A DNA stretch of 64,000 nucleotides from Eumeta japonica. Its lineage: Eukaryota > Arthropoda > Insecta > Lepidoptera > Psychidae. The translations under genes and the position numbers were made by a program. The notes beneath the pieces were generated by a model. That model did not search any database. It worked only from the letters and a program-made list of their open reading frames with translations, and was not told where the DNA came from. Below are positions 24,324 to 37,096 of this stretch, one piece after another. Position 1 is the stretch's first letter; every line of letters starts with the position of its first letter. Where the stretch lies: NCBI GenBank assembly GCA_005406025.1, contig BGZK01000491.1:124001-188000 (forward strand), given 5' to 3'.

Positions 24324-24905
24324 TTGATCAGGAAACTACGTCACTACGGCGTCGCGAGTCTCTCGCTGGGACTTCTGGAGTCATATTTGAGTGGCAGAGT
24401 TCAAACGGTTGATATTAATGGTGAGAGGTCTTCGGAATCTGCAGTCAGTTTGAATGTGCCACAGGATTCAGTTCTTGGACCATTGCTATTTCTAATTTAT
24501 ATTAATGATCTACTGCACCTTGTGAAGGACGAGCACGGGGTTGTACTATTTGCTGATGATACTTCCTTGCTTTTCAAGGTTAATAGACAAGAACCAGATT
24601 CTGATGAAGTAAATAGTACTATATTAAAAGTAGTCAAGTGGTTTAAAATTAACGATCTTTTACTCAATAAGAAGAAAACAAAAATAATTAAATTTTCATT
24701 CTCTAATACTAAATTAGTCGACACAAAAGCAGTAATTAGGGACGAAATACTGAATATTATGGACATGACCCTATTTCTTGGTCTGAGTTTAGATACCAAG
24801 TTACGGTGGAATTTCCATATAAGAAATTGGCGAAAAAGCTTAGTTCTGCGGCATACGCAGTCAAAAGAATTCGGTGGCTTACAAGTGAAAGCACCGCGAG
24901 ATTAG
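24324..24905 (+). pseudogene. Jockey reverse transcriptase core fragment
   Basis: A 193-codon open segment covers reverse transcriptase domains from just after motif A to the thumb. It includes the PQ(G to D)S-LGP motif and LFADDTSLLF. The enzyme would copy LINE RNA into DNA at the target site. The upstream part is in another frame (one-base shift near 24267), and the downstream part continues in the frame of 24806-25126, so the protein is not expressible as one chain. Confidence 0.85.
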
Positions 24906-25431
24906 TTTATTTTAGTTCTTTTAATAGTCTCATAGCCTATGGAATTTTATTATGGGGTCATGCAACTCATATAAACACAATTTTTGTGCTGCTGAAGCGG
25001 GTTTTTCGTGTTATATATAACTTGAGACCGACAGCATCTCTTAGAGAAAAATTTAAAAAAATCAATATTTTAACTTTACCGTCACTATACATATATGAAA
25101 CCTGGTATATATCAAAAGAAATATAAAATAGTACCAAAAAATTAACGACATTCATAATATCAACACTAGACGTAAGAATGACCTTGCTGCTCATAAAACC
25201 AAACTCGGCAAAGTTAGCAAACCATTTAAGGGGCAATGTGTGTGCTTTTATAATAAGATCCCAGTTGAAACTCAAAATTTAACATTCCATAAATTTAAAA
25301 AAAATTTATTAAAAAATATATATGTGGCAAGAGCTATTATGCCGTATCTGAATATATTAAAAACCAAAATCAGTGGGACTGAACTGCTCGACTATCAGAC
25401 TGCTTCATGTCATTTTCAAATGTGGTGCTAA
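24806..25431 (+). pseudogene. Jockey ORF2 C-terminal remnants
   Basis: Segment 24806-25126 continues the protein in a shifted frame (KKLSSAAYAVKRIRWLT, IAYGILLWGHA, FVLLKRVFRVIYNL). Segment 25240-25431 holds the extreme C-terminus (FYNKIPVETQNL, then KFKKNLLKN and LLDYQ). Stop codons lie between the two. This order matches the C-terminal region of lepidopteran Jockey elements as I remember them. Confidence 0.8.
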
Positions 25432-26879
25432 TTTTATTTATTGTCTGTCATGTATCTTTGAGCGAAACCAAATAATGAATTAGCATTAGGAATGGGTGGT
25501 AATGTTAATACCAAAAGAATACAATGATGAAGTATTTCAAGTGTAATTCTGTTACCTACGAAGTAAAGATATATTTGATTTGCCTCTAAGGTACTTTAAA
25601 AAATCATTCGTGACTATCCCGTGTTCAGAATTAGAACATTTTGAATGAAATAATAAACGCTGTCCACTCAAGCAACATCGATCATAAGTGATATACTTAT
25701 TTTTATGTAAGTAATAAATAAGTAAACACGCTCAATAATCTATAAAAGACGAACAAATACACATTTTTTCTCTTAAAGAAGATAAAGAAATATGTGATGA
25801 GGAAGAAATTCTGATTCTGAAGATATTTATACGGAAGCTATCTCTCAAAAAAAAACTTAATGTGAAAAAGCTTTCAAATTACAATCGTTAGCTTTTGAAG
25901 CCATAATTTAAAAAAAAACACGCAACATGTCTTTCTAGACTGATGCAATAAACGTGTTCAGATTTACCAATTCGCATTGTGAGCACGCTAAATATATCCG
26001 ACCTCGGATGCAGTTTAACCGCCACAAATTGCATTGTGCAGTAATTGAGCCGTCTCGAACGTCCGGCACAGTTTATTTCGGTAGCGCTTTATAGCCACGC
26101 GCAATAGACGATTTAAGACGTAAATGTCTTGATCCCGACATCTATCGACAATAAAATGAATAATGACGTATGTATTTACGAAAACAATTTATCAAAAAAT
26201 GTTTTATACATTAATGTATAAGGTTATAGTGTAAAGTTAAAATTGCGACATTTTATTATCAGTGTCTATATAAGTATAGAAGTAACACCACAAACGAAAA
26301 GGGTTCAGCATAGCCCTCATGTTGAAGCGTGGCTTTCTCAGAAATTGATATGTTTTACTCAACTATAATGTTGACTACAAACAGTTTAAATAAATGTTAG
26401 TCCACATCGAAATTATTGGGCAAAGAAATGCAATAACTACTATAACGAATGTAAGCCGCTGATATGATCTCAAATGGCTAATAACTAAAACAATTAGTTA
26501 GAATGATAACTTAATTTTTTTTAATTCTTAAATATTTTTAGAATTATAAATCGATAAAATATATCATTTTCAAACTAAAGAAAAAACCCTATCATTGTCA
26601 AAACAATGCCGTGTCGTTTCTATTTTATGTGACTCTGATACCAAAATAATTCACGAGATTCCATTGTGAGTTGGAGAAGTTTCGGGCTACGAAAAAATAA
26701 AACAGAAATTTTCTATTTCACTGTCATTGTATTTAAATTAAATAATTAAAAAAAAGAAAAACTAAATAAGAAAAAGGAACGTGAAAAAAACGAACAAATA
26801 GAAAAATAATTCTCGTATTATAAAATAAGTTTGAAGTGGACGGATTTCCCAACTGACCTACTAAAATATTGTTGCCAAA

Positions 26880-27090
26880 GACGAAAGTACCTTTCTGTTG
26901 CGTAGCAATTTTTTATGCCTGAACACAGTAAAAACAAAATTCCTATAAATTGAACCTAACTCATTTATCGTCCTCGAAAACCCTACATACTAAATGCCAT
27001 CAAATTAGTTGGAGCTGTTTTCGAGATTCTTCTTATATATTTACCAATGTATGTACACGCTCTGCTCGTTTCAAAGTTATTGGATATAGT
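26880..27090. repeat. Possible remnant of a dispersed repeat tail
   Basis: The segment near 26990-27075 (TACATACTAAATGCCATCAA, then GTTGGAGCTGTTTTCGAGAT) resembles 11380-11440 (AAATCGTTGGAGCCGTTT and TGCTCGTTT). Weak and degraded. Confidence 0.3.
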
Positions 27091-28437
27091 AATCATAGAA
27101 CTACATTTAGTTCTAAGATTGCCAAGGTTCACTATTATAACAGAATATTTATTTTATACCACATTTCTGCTAACTTTTATAACTACATATGTCGTACATG
27201 TAATAATTGTACCTACACATAAAAAAATTCTACGGCATGTAATAACTTACACCGTAATTTCGGTAGTACATAAAGTTTCATTAATTTACAACCTTCATCA
27301 AAAACGCAAGCAAACGGCGACATTCCAAGCGGTACATTATAAATTCAATGCATTCGATATGAGTTTTGTGTTTTTTTTTGTGGATGTTTTCAAATAATGT
27401 ATTCACATACAGTTCAAAGCCTTCATAAATTTTTCCTTTTTTTATTTAGAAAAAGATACGTATTTAAAACTTCACCGTGATGTTATATAAACAGATTATT
27501 CATCTCATTGTAAGATAATAAATGTTCTTTTTGTTTTTTTTAATAGAAAGAGCACGTTCATGCATTATTTCTCTGTAATCTCAGCCAAATAGAATAAAAA
27601 AATAAATAAATTCTTATACAATGTTAAAATTAATTATATGAAGAAAGGAAACTATTATGATACGGTTTAAAACTTGTCATAACCACCACTTTATTATTAC
27701 ATTATTACACTTTATGAACATATCAATTCTACATACTGTTTATCATTTATTATCTTCAATAAATAACTTATAACGTGTTTGTATGGATCGTTGTAAATAA
27801 AAAAATGACTCGTATAACCACCCATCGCCTTAGATTAGGAATTATGATGATCGATTTTATAATAAGAAAATTTGACTATGGTGTCTGTGCGTGGATGGCA
27901 AAAACTGTTCACGACGAAATCGTTCTTAACAATGTTGCAGGTCTTTCTAAAAAGTGTCGCACTGTCCTGGTGCTTTCCTTTTAGCGGTCCCTTATCCACA
28001 CACTCTTTAACCCCTACAACGTTTACACGTAAACCCTAATTAAACGTCGCATGTTTTGCCTCTTACACCCATCCACTGCCGCTCAAGGTCATGTAATGCA
28101 TTTACCCCAGCTACGCATACTTCCAACGGCGGCGGTGACTCGATGATCGAGAGCGGCGCCTTCGCACCGATCCCGACTACGGGATGCGTTGACATACACG
28201 TTGACATATGACAGAAAACATAATCAAAATTGAACCAGTCGCGTGAAAGGTTCAAGGTCCACATCCTTCAGTCCGAAACAAATGAATCTTGGAAGGTTAT
28301 GTATGCGTCCACAGATATGTAAAGTAATCCTGGCACAAAAAACGCATGGCATTGCAGTCAGCACTTCAGTATAAGTGAACATTGCAAGCTAAGAATGCAT
28401 TTTCATAATTGCGCGCAAACATTATCTGGATGCGGAA

Positions 28438-28700
28438 ATAGCTACCGACGGTGCGCCGATCGAATCGGCACTTGAAGTTGTAACAATACGGGTGCGGGCC
28501 GAAGCGCGTGCGTGCATAAATTATACAGCGCCCGGACGCTAGCCCCCGGCTTGTTTACAATGCGGACCGAAATAGTCCACAGCCGAGTCTGTGAGTACCC
28601 GACGTCGAGTACGACAGGAAAAAACACCCGACCGCGCACGAACGCCGGAAGGCTGATGGGGTTTGCGTGGACGCGGCTCGAGGGACGAGCATGAGCACCG
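28438..28700. other. CpG island in intron
   Basis: CpG-dense block (GGTGCGGGCCGAAGCGCGTGC, CGCCCGGACGC, CGACCGCGCACGAACGCCGG) with overlapping chance frames on both strands. A second CpG-richer patch lies just left of it (28060-28200). No splice-supported exon was found. Candidate regulatory island or noncoding first exon. Confidence 0.35.
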
Positions 28701-29332
28701 ACTGTCTGTCGCAGTTTATTTTTAAATGTCTTGAGACTGCTAAATTGTAATTGAACTTTTGATAGATAATGAAAAAATAATTTAGAATCATTTTTATATA
28801 AACGTCATCGCTCGTTACTCACAGACACACAAATATATTTGATCTTGAAGATCACGGATAAAATTAACAAAGTATAAATTTGATAAGATAATTATGTATT
28901 TTCAATTTAAAAGACATACTACGTTACTAAATTAAATGTATATAATTATGAAAAATACAACAATTTCGCTTATTAATTCTTTTATAACTACGATTCGCAG
29001 AAATCGTGTACAGCAAGTTATTGTTTTGTTTTACATTTTTTAAACTTTTGCAGATAATACCTGTTAAATTAAATTAAATACGCCTTCTCATATCTTTAAA
29101 TGTTAAAAACATTTTTTATTTAATTTAATTGCATGATAAAATAAGTATGTTTGCTAGCAGATCTGTTGAAATTCTTTATAAGATGCACAAATTTTGAAAG
29201 TACCAATCAAACTCCCATTTCTCAAGTGAGCAACGAGAATTGTAAAAGACATAGCAAATATAAAAAAGTAATAAATGTTTATTGTGTCAAGCCACTGTTC
29301 GTGATATATTTATATTTAACGGATTTATACGT

Positions 29333-29600
29333 CGGTACATGGACAAACGAGCTTTGTTCGGCGTCTTTAGAGTTTGTTGTGGGTATATGATAACTTAACG
29401 CGGAAAAAGTATCATTTCTAACATTAAATATTTAAACACGTAATGTAACGTTAGTGCAAATTTTTATTTACTATATTTTATTTACATGTTGCTATTTGCA
29501 GTTTACGTCATGCAGTGCCATTTGTTGTTGAGAACCAATCACATAGCAACAATGCAATTTCCTCAAAATCCTACGAAATGACGCTAAATAAAGCAGTTTT
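29333..29600 (+). repeat. Dispersed repeat (copy 2 of CGAGCTTCGCTCGG family)
   Basis: Aligns to 11086-11345 with shared CGAGCTT(T/C)G(T/C)TCGGCGTCTT, GATAACTT, TCATGCAGTG, TTTGTTGTTGAG and ATGACGCTAAATA. Same orientation. Confidence 0.7.
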
Positions 29601-30223
29601 TAGCGCAGCGGTAGGTGTCTTACCTATGCACATGAACATTTTTCCGGAACTCGTTACTCCAGAGGAGACATCTATATAGATAAACTTAAAAAGTAAAATT
29701 TATCCTAGTACAAATTTAAATAGAAATCGTTAAACTCGTTTCCATTTCGTTGTACAAGAACCGCTCCCCCAAAGGAAAAGGATAGTCATCACCATAATCA
29801 CCATCCGAGCTGTAACTTAAGTTAGCACAGCGAGTGGAAAAGTGACAGATCCGGTTTCAACGAACGAAATATATTTATGAAAAAGCGTATTTAAGACTTT
29901 AAATGAAATTACTACATATTAAGATTGATAATCACAAACCATTGCGTTTTTTATAGACATTAACTTAAAACTGTAAATTAAACCGTACACATACAAAACA
30001 CAGTAGGCAATTTAACAAAACATTAAATTCGTCAATACATATTTTTATGGCGCACCCGTGAACTAGCAGACCGTACTTCCATTTATTTACAGCATCACGT
30101 CTATGGACCGATCTAACACAGTTAATGGAAGGTCAGATTTAATGGAAATACCTCATGCCTTTTGGCTGGCGGACAACATTGTATAAAAATATTATAATGT
30201 ATATATATAAATTGTAATTTCAA

Positions 30224-30242
30224 GTATATATATATATATATA
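30224..30242. repeat. (TA)n microsatellite
   Basis: About nine TA units, with a shorter TA tract 25 bp before. Confidence 0.85.
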
Positions 30243-32839
30243 CATGTAATTTCCAGTTGTAGTTATAGATATAATATTCTCTTTGTTATCGACTAAAGGT
30301 CAAAATGATTTGCGCCCAATATACGTCTAACAGAAGTAGCTAAAGGCTTAGATCAACACGAAACAAACACGATTATGGATTTACGTCATAGCAGCGACGT
30401 CTCTGGTCAAAGAACATTAGCATATTATAAAACATATGAATTATTTCATTAGATAAAAAATTTTGTACGCCCACTTTTTAGGCTTTCACGGTGATTTCCA
30501 CTAGTTATATAAATTACTTTTATATCTTAGGTCTATTTCATTTGAAAACTTACTACATATTCTAACAAGAGTTCGTTTCAATTTCAAATTGAAAGATTTC
30601 CGAGAAAAGGGATTTAAACGTTTTATTTATTTTGGTGCAGAAGACGAGTCACAATCTTTTTTTTATATTGACTATTATTACAAATAAACTAAATCATCTG
30701 TTTATGTTCACATGGTTTGCATATGGATTGAATGAACTCGCACGGATTATTTACGCATTAATGGATTTAGTTAAAATACTCGAAGTTATCTTTTTTTATT
30801 GTGTCTTTCCAAGAATTACTACTGATAATAATATATATCCAAACATTAGTGTATATTACTATTAAATTTAAGTCTAATGGTTCAGTAATTTATTTGATAA
30901 AGCGTTCGCTAGAACCCGATCTGAAACAGGTTTGCTAGTCTTTAATACAAATCATGGGTTTCTATATATATTTTCCAAGCATTCTCTTGAAAGGTTCCGG
31001 ATTTCAAATTAACTTAAATAAATAAAAATTGAATATAGCGGCGGCAGTCGCAGTGTACACCATTCGAGAACAAATTTGAATTCTACAATGTTTGAAATCT
31101 TAGACGATAAAAAGAAGCAATACGCGTCGAATTTCATTTCATTTCTAACTTTGTTCACAAAATAATATTATATATTCAATAAATGAAATGAACATAAAAG
31201 AATCAAATTTATGTTTTTGCGTTATAGAAAGAACTTTTTTAAATTGAAAATGTATACATATTGAACACATGATATGAAATTTTCAAATTTATAACTTTTC
31301 GGTATTCGTTTATCGCATCACAGCGGAGTACTATTTGAAGATTTATCGTAATTACGTACATGCATCCAGACGACCTGATCGATTAACGACAAAGACTGTA
31401 ATTTTTCATTCGATTTTTTTTTTATAACTTTATTAGCTCAATAATTTCAAATTTAAAGTGATATCAATTTTATTGAAGTGTCCTTCTTCACATTAATGTG
31501 ATTTATTTCAAATAAACTTAATTATTCTAATGGATTTGGTAAACTTAATTGTTTTAATGGATTTGGTTGTTAACGATGAATTGGATGTCGGACACGAGCG
31601 AGTCCTATTATTTTATTTTGTTATAATAAATACGGTTTCTTTCAGACATGCAAGATACCTCGCTTCCAAGTCTCTGAATAGAATAATAAACTGAATTTAC
31701 CTAGAAACCTTGTAGACCGAAATACCAAAATTTCGCGCACTTTTCCATATTGTCTCTAAAAACTCTAGTAGAGAATTTGCCAGGGTTCTCGAATTCCTTT
31801 TTGAGACAAGGGCAGAATTAGTGTTACAAGAATTTTCACTGTAAATTGAATTGCACATAGAGGCTGAGGGGCGCTTAAAGCGTCAAAGTGGATAAACATC
31901 GCTCTGAGCGACGGCGAATTAGGTTAAACCGAAATTCGTTTATTTTAGCCGCGAATGTATAAAGGGCCCTCACAAAATTCGCGTACGTATTTTTAATGAT
32001 ACTCCAGCCGGCATATAAACATAGCTTTCACCTCATAACTTTTGTCAAGTAGGCCAACCGTGTAACATTCATGGAGCGATGAAGACAGTAGTTATTTTAT
32101 AAAGCTGTCAGTGGTAAAAACACCGGTCAAGTGTGAGTCTGATTTACTTTATGAACAGGTTCATTTACAGTACAATAACTAAAACTACATATATTTTTAA
32201 ATATGTAATCTTAAACATTGTCGGTATTATTATTTATATCTTTTATTTTTACTATTTATTATAATGGCGGACGTGTTTTTCTCAACAGTACGTAAAACAT
32301 AACCAACAAAAACGGATCAGCCGTTTAATCGTAGATTAACATAATCTTCATAAAATTTTATCAGAATAAATACATATTTTTAAAATGGAGATTGTGCACA
32401 CCGTTCACTATTTCCTCTGCGGTGATATTTTAGAGGGTGGCTATTTGTGAATGGGTTGTGAAATGATGTCTACTTTACACACTTTTGACACATGGAAAAA
32501 AATTTTATTTATTAAATATTTTCTTTAAATTTTACCCTTTATTCAATTTTCGTTTTTTAGAAGCATGTGCGTATGACGTCAACTGGCCGTACGCAGAGTA
32601 AAATAAATCACTTGCACCTCCGTTCCGTAATGAATAAAAATAAAATGAACTGGCATTAAAATAACGCAAAGATTACACTGTCCAATACAAAAGCTTTCAT
32701 AAAAGTGAGTTATCACAAATCGACACCTAATCACATTTAATAATCTACAGTACTATAAAAATCTGTAGCATATGCCTGTGCATATATTTTTCGTCAAGTT
32801 TTAAGATAAGCATTCGTTTTATGACACACCCTAATAATA

Positions 32840-33065
32840 CCGTTATGAAGGTCTGTCAGTCTGTGTCTGTCTGTCGATTTGACCGATCTTGATAAAAATT
32901 TGTGTATACTAAAAACACGTAATTAAGCAAATGATAGGCTGCATATGACTTCAATAAAGGGTTTGCTTGTCAAGGCTAATCTTCGAAACGGCTGAACATG
33001 TTTTAAATCAGATTTTTCAATAGAAGTAGATTAACTCCTGAGATAATAAATACAATTGTGTTTAT
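32840..33065. repeat. Possible Helitron-like internal fragment
   Basis: Contains GTCTGTCTGTCGATTTGACC and GATCTTGATAAAAATTTG, which resemble the body of the Helitron-like family seen at 52752. Ends are not visible. Confidence 0.3.
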
Positions 33066-33499
33066 TTATCTGTCTATACTAATACATGAGACTGTACATA
33101 CGATACTTTCTAAAGCTTTGTCATAAATATTTATTGCATGAAAAATCTAATTTAAATTTATCATCCTTAAATTTTTGTTCTGACTATAGAAAAATAGATC
33201 GATAAATTGCTGGTTTGCTTGGTTTGTTTGCTTGCATGGGATATAATTATCTTCAGTATGTTTTTTTGTCAATTTTCTTTGCATGCCGAGATAATTCATT
33301 TAATTTTTATGAAACTGGTGATATGTCGCACGCACAAACGAGAAGGTTTCTGAAAAACATTTGCACCTGCGTACTTGTACCTACTAGTGAACCGATTTTA
33401 CCTGAAATCTGCTCAGTAATAGAGTGTCTTTGTCATCTTATCGCACGACTATAATAAGCTGTAGAATATTATACAATTTTATTTTGATACTAGTATTTA

Positions 33500-33790
33500 A
33501 ATTGATCAAATGGCGATCGACGGAGCCGAATTGACAGAAGATTCTGGAAAAAAGATATAATTCGAGTGTGGGGTTAAAATTATCATCAAGAAAGTGGACA
33601 AAATCAAAATCGAGAACAATAACTAAATCCGAATTAATGGCGGAACAAGAATTGAAAACAATACCTGAATCGTAATCATAAAAAACAAGAATGAACCAGG
33701 AGTCGAAAATTAAAATCAAATGGCGTCCTGAGCGTGAGATCAAATCGAAGACGGTTAAATATAAATCAGGAGTTCGAGTATGGTAAGCCA
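33500..33790. repeat. Degenerate purine-rich repeat array, longest copy
   Basis: Irregular units such as AAAATCGAGAAC, GGAACAAGAATTG, ATACCTGAATCG and GGAGTCGAAAATT repeat at about 12-bp spacing. The scarcity of stops on the reverse strand makes a 139-codon chance frame (33438-33857) rich in D, F and L, which I do not regard as a gene. A pyrimidine-rich counterpart lies at 34280-34510, so the two could pair imperfectly. Confidence 0.55.
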
Positions 33791-34279
33791 AATGTACGAA
33801 CAATGCATTCGTACCAAAACGCGAAAGTCTCAAAAAGCTAAAAGCTACAGAAGGCAAACCTAATTGAATCCGTGTAATATCCAGAGCTTTCGAAAAGTAA
33901 CGGCGTGCTCACCGGAAAGCGTGTTACCGGTAACGGGATTATTATCGTGAGCATCACACGAGACCCGTGACCCTCGTCGGTTGCCGTGATCCATCACAGC
34001 GTCTCGCGCCTTCCGGGCGGCACTTTCAAGTCGGTCAAATGACAAATGTTGAATATTTTAATCCATTGCCATTCTGGACACCTTGCAGATAAAAGTTTGT
34101 TTGAGAAACATGCGGCTCCTCCTCAAAATGTTTCGTTTCCTTATTCAAACGGCTCACGCACATACAAATAAGATGTATTGTCCAACATTAAATATTTGTC
34201 TCAAGATCAAAGTTTGACTAGCTGATGTAATTATCCGCTTGTGACATCTCCGACATCGGAGTTCAATGAATTCCCACAG

Positions 34280-34510
34280 CTCTCAAAATTACTCTCAATT
34301 CTGATCTGATTTCAGTCCTGGTTATAGTCTAAAAGTCTTTGTTCCATTTTCGGCTTAGATTTCGGTCTTACTCTTAGCTCCAATCTCTGTTTTACTGTCG
34401 TTTCCGATCCAGCTCTCAATTCAAATTCCACTTCCACCAACATATCTGAGTCTAGCCTACTGGTTGTGTACGGTATTTTATTGCGCTTCCATCAGATCCT
34501 GGTTCCGATT
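34280..34510. repeat. Degenerate pyrimidine-rich counterpart repeat
   Basis: Units such as TCTCAATTCTGATCTGATTT, TTCGGTCTTACTC, TTTCCGATCCAG and CTGGTTCCGATTT are the complement style of the array at 33500-33790, about 500 bp away in inverted orientation. Confidence 0.5.
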
Positions 34511-34923
34511 TTAATTTCAATAACTACAACTAATGAATTCGAACCAAAGACAAAATGAATTAGAAATCTGACATCATAAACAGTAGACAATTTCACAATA
34601 AGAAATAAAAACTTTAAAAAAATGAAACTTTTTCGATCTAGAATAATCCATTCTTTTATGTTTTCAATTCAAAATATTCAATATGTATTTTGTAGCTTTC
34701 ATTATACACAATAAATATTATTCATTGATGAGATTGTATCTTAATACGCAAATGAGTTATATTACTATAAATTTATACATAAAGTTGTTTCAACTCCTAA
34801 AAAGTTTTTATTATTTTGGACACTTTCCAGTTTTATTTACGTAGGTGTCTCCCCTTACAAAAATGGAGTATTGTTTTAAATATTACTTCCGTTTAGAGCA
34901 ATTCGTGGAATTTTGAAGTAATT

Positions 34924-35125
34924 ACGTTATTGCTATGTCAATGCTTCTCAACAAAATGGCTCGTGATATCAGACCCATATCCACCTCTGAATATTTATCG
35001 TTCAGAGCGGACATATTTTTTACCATAGGAACATAATACATTTTCACCCCGATTTGGAAAGACGTCGAGCAAAACTCGGTTGTCTCTGTATACTACTAGG
35101 TGCAATAGTTATTTTAAAATATATA
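34924..35125 (+). repeat. Direct repeat flanking RTE LINE, left copy (202 bp)
   Basis: Starts ACGTTATTGCTATGTCAATG and ends TTTTAAAATATATA, directly against the LINE's (ATA)n tail. The last 120 bp are almost identical to the right copy at 39552-39779. The outer flank is unrelated between the two copies. This is the geometry of a target-site duplication. Confidence 0.85.
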
Positions 35126-35246
35126 ATAATAATAATAATAAACCTTTATTGTTCCTTAACTTAACAACTTACAATAAAATTTAAAGCTATATACAAAAAG
35201 GAAGTTTGTAAATTGTAGTAATAGTATAGTATTAGTAGTAGTATTA

Positions 35247-36174
35247 TTAAGTCAAGGCCCCCTCTCGGGTGTAGGCCTCCTCCAACTGTCTCCATTGTGC
35301 TCTGTCTCCTGCTGCCTGTATCCAGTTGTCTCCTGCTACCTTTCGTAGGTCATCAGTCCATCGGTCTATAGGTCTACCCCTGCCTCTCTTACCCTTTGGA
35401 CCTTTCCATGTTGTGACCAGTTTCGTCCAGCGTTCACCCGTTGTTCGTATCATGTGGCCAGCCCATTTCCACTTCAACTGCTGTGCATGTTTTCCCGCAT
35501 TTATGAGTTCAGTCTTGTGTCTTATATCACTGCTTCTATGTTTATCTTTGAGCTTTAGGTCTAGAATGCTTCTCTCCATAGAACGCTGGCATGTCCGTAT
35601 TTTTGTTTTTGTATATTTATTGTAGATCCAGGTTTGTGCTCCGTATGTCAGGCATGGTAATACACACGAATCCATTACTTTTTTCTTTAATTTTAATGGG
35701 AGATTTGATTTTAATATTTCTTTTAGGCTCCAGAACTTTTTCCAAGACATATTAATTCTTCTGTCAAGTTCGTCTTTGTGTCTTGTGCTTTTAAAAGAAA
35801 TTAGTTTTCCCAAGATATATATAACTATCGACATATTCGATTGGTATTTGGTTTACTATAATAGGGGTTTGTTTACTGTTTGTGGTAACTTTGGTCTTAG
35901 AGGTGTTTAGTTGTAAGCCAATGGTGTTGCTAGAGTCACTTAAATCTGTAAGCATTTCTTCAAGTTGTTTTGATGACGTCGAGAAGAGGACTATATCGTC
36001 AGCAAATCTTAAGTTGCTGAGATACTTGCCATCTATATTTATTCCTTTTCCTTCCCACTTTAAATCCTTCATTATATTTTGTAGGACAGCAATGAAAAGT
36101 TTCGGTGAGAGTGGATCTCCTTGTTTCACACCTCTGCGTATGTTTATTTTAGGTCCTAGTCTATCGAGCTTCAC
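35247..36174 (-). pseudogene. RTE LINE ORF2 C-terminal reverse transcriptase and tail
   Basis: Piece 35791-36174 contains GVKQGDPLSPKLF (domain B) and LRFADDIVLFS (domain C, catalytic ADD). Piece 35247-35834 overlaps it in another frame and contains LPCLTYGAQTW, WKWAGHMIRTTGERWTKL, GKRGRGRPIDRW and DRAQWRQLEEAY before the stop. The frameshift between them, near 35800-35830, disables the polymerase. The C-terminal motif order is typical of RTE-type ORF2 in insects. Confidence 0.85.
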
Positions 36175-36187
36175 GCGACTTGTGCTT

Positions 36188-37096
36188 TTATATATATGTT
36201 TTAATTATATTTATGTATATGTCCGGGATATTTTGATGTTTCAGTGCCTGCCAAATGCTCTCGTGCGTTATCGAGTCGAATGCTTTAGCGTAATCTACAT
36301 ATGCTAGATAGAGTGGGGATTTAAATTCTTGATGTTTTTCCACTATTTGCTCTATCGTGTGGTCTATAGTTGAGAAACCTGGTCTAAAACCCGCCTGTTC
36401 TTTAGTTTGGTGTTTCTCTATATCTGGTTCTAACCTTTTTCTAAACACATTGCGAATAACTTATACATTGTTGGAAGTAGACTGATTGGGCGGTAGTTGC
36501 CAATATCTTGTGGATCACCTTTCTTGTATAATAGAGTTATTCTTGATTCGCCCCATTTTTGGGGATATTTTGTGTTTCTAATATTTTGTTAAATAATGTG
36601 ATAAGGTGTTGCATTAATATAGGTTTTCCAATTTTAACGCTTCGTTAGGAATATTATCAGGTCCCGGACTCTTCTCGATCTTTAATTTGTCAATATTTTT
36701 ATTATTTCATCGGCATTGAAAAGCTGGATAGGGCTATTTGTTTCCCAGTTATAGTTCAGGTTATCTTTGTAGCATTGTTCGTAGTTTTCGTCATCGTACA
36801 GGTTTTATAAAAATCTGAAGCTATTTTAACTAGATCCTCGCGTGTTTGTAGAGTTTTTGTAGTTTTTCTTGACTTTAAGCTTGGTATCCACTTTTATCCG
36901 AGTTTAACTGTTTATGCGCTCTCTTTTGGCTTCCTGTTTTAAGTAGGTTATTCTCGATTATTTTAGTCTATAAGTTTTGTAATCTTGCTTTAATTTTTAT
37001 TTGTAGTTTTAAAGAGTGTAGCTAATTCCTTTCTTTCTTCCTGGGTTTTAGTGGTGCATGTATTAGTTCTGAACGTTTTTAATGAGTTCTTTCGTT
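36188..37096 (-). pseudogene. RTE LINE ORF2 linker and N-terminal reverse transcriptase remnants
   Basis: Multiple frames must be combined to follow the protein. KSPGPDNIPNEALK is readable near 36640-36700 and GNYRPISLLPT near 36470-36520. Then an 86-codon open piece (36188-36448) holds QAGFRPGFSTIDH and YVDYAKAFDSI, which is reverse transcriptase domain A with its catalytic Asp. Several one-base shifts and stops break the chain. Confidence 0.8.

Larger units (their letters stand above)
24108..25581 (+). mobile_element. Jockey-clade LINE, 5'-truncated and frameshifted
   Basis: It begins inside the reverse transcriptase and runs to a 3' UTR ending in AAGATATATTTGATTTG. Motifs in order: FGFTKGRSTTEA near 24180, CDLSKVFDN (domain A; usual AFD changed to VFD), VPQDSVLGPLLFLIYIND (usual PQGS changed to PQDS), VLFADDTSLLF with the catalytic ADD, then AAYAVKRIRWLT and AYGILLWGHA in the C-terminal part. 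At least two frameshifts and stops separate the pieces. Its 3' UTR matches the fragment at 12850-12948, so the family inserted here at least twice. Confidence 0.85.

Noticed and set aside
27047..27397. 116-codon plus-strand frame
   Set aside because: AT-rich hydrophobic chance frame partly over a degraded repeat; no homology recognised.
33438..33857. 139-codon minus-strand open frame
   Set aside because: It lies over the degenerate purine-rich repeat, whose complement rarely makes stops; the protein is low-complexity D/F/L-rich and unlike any family I know.
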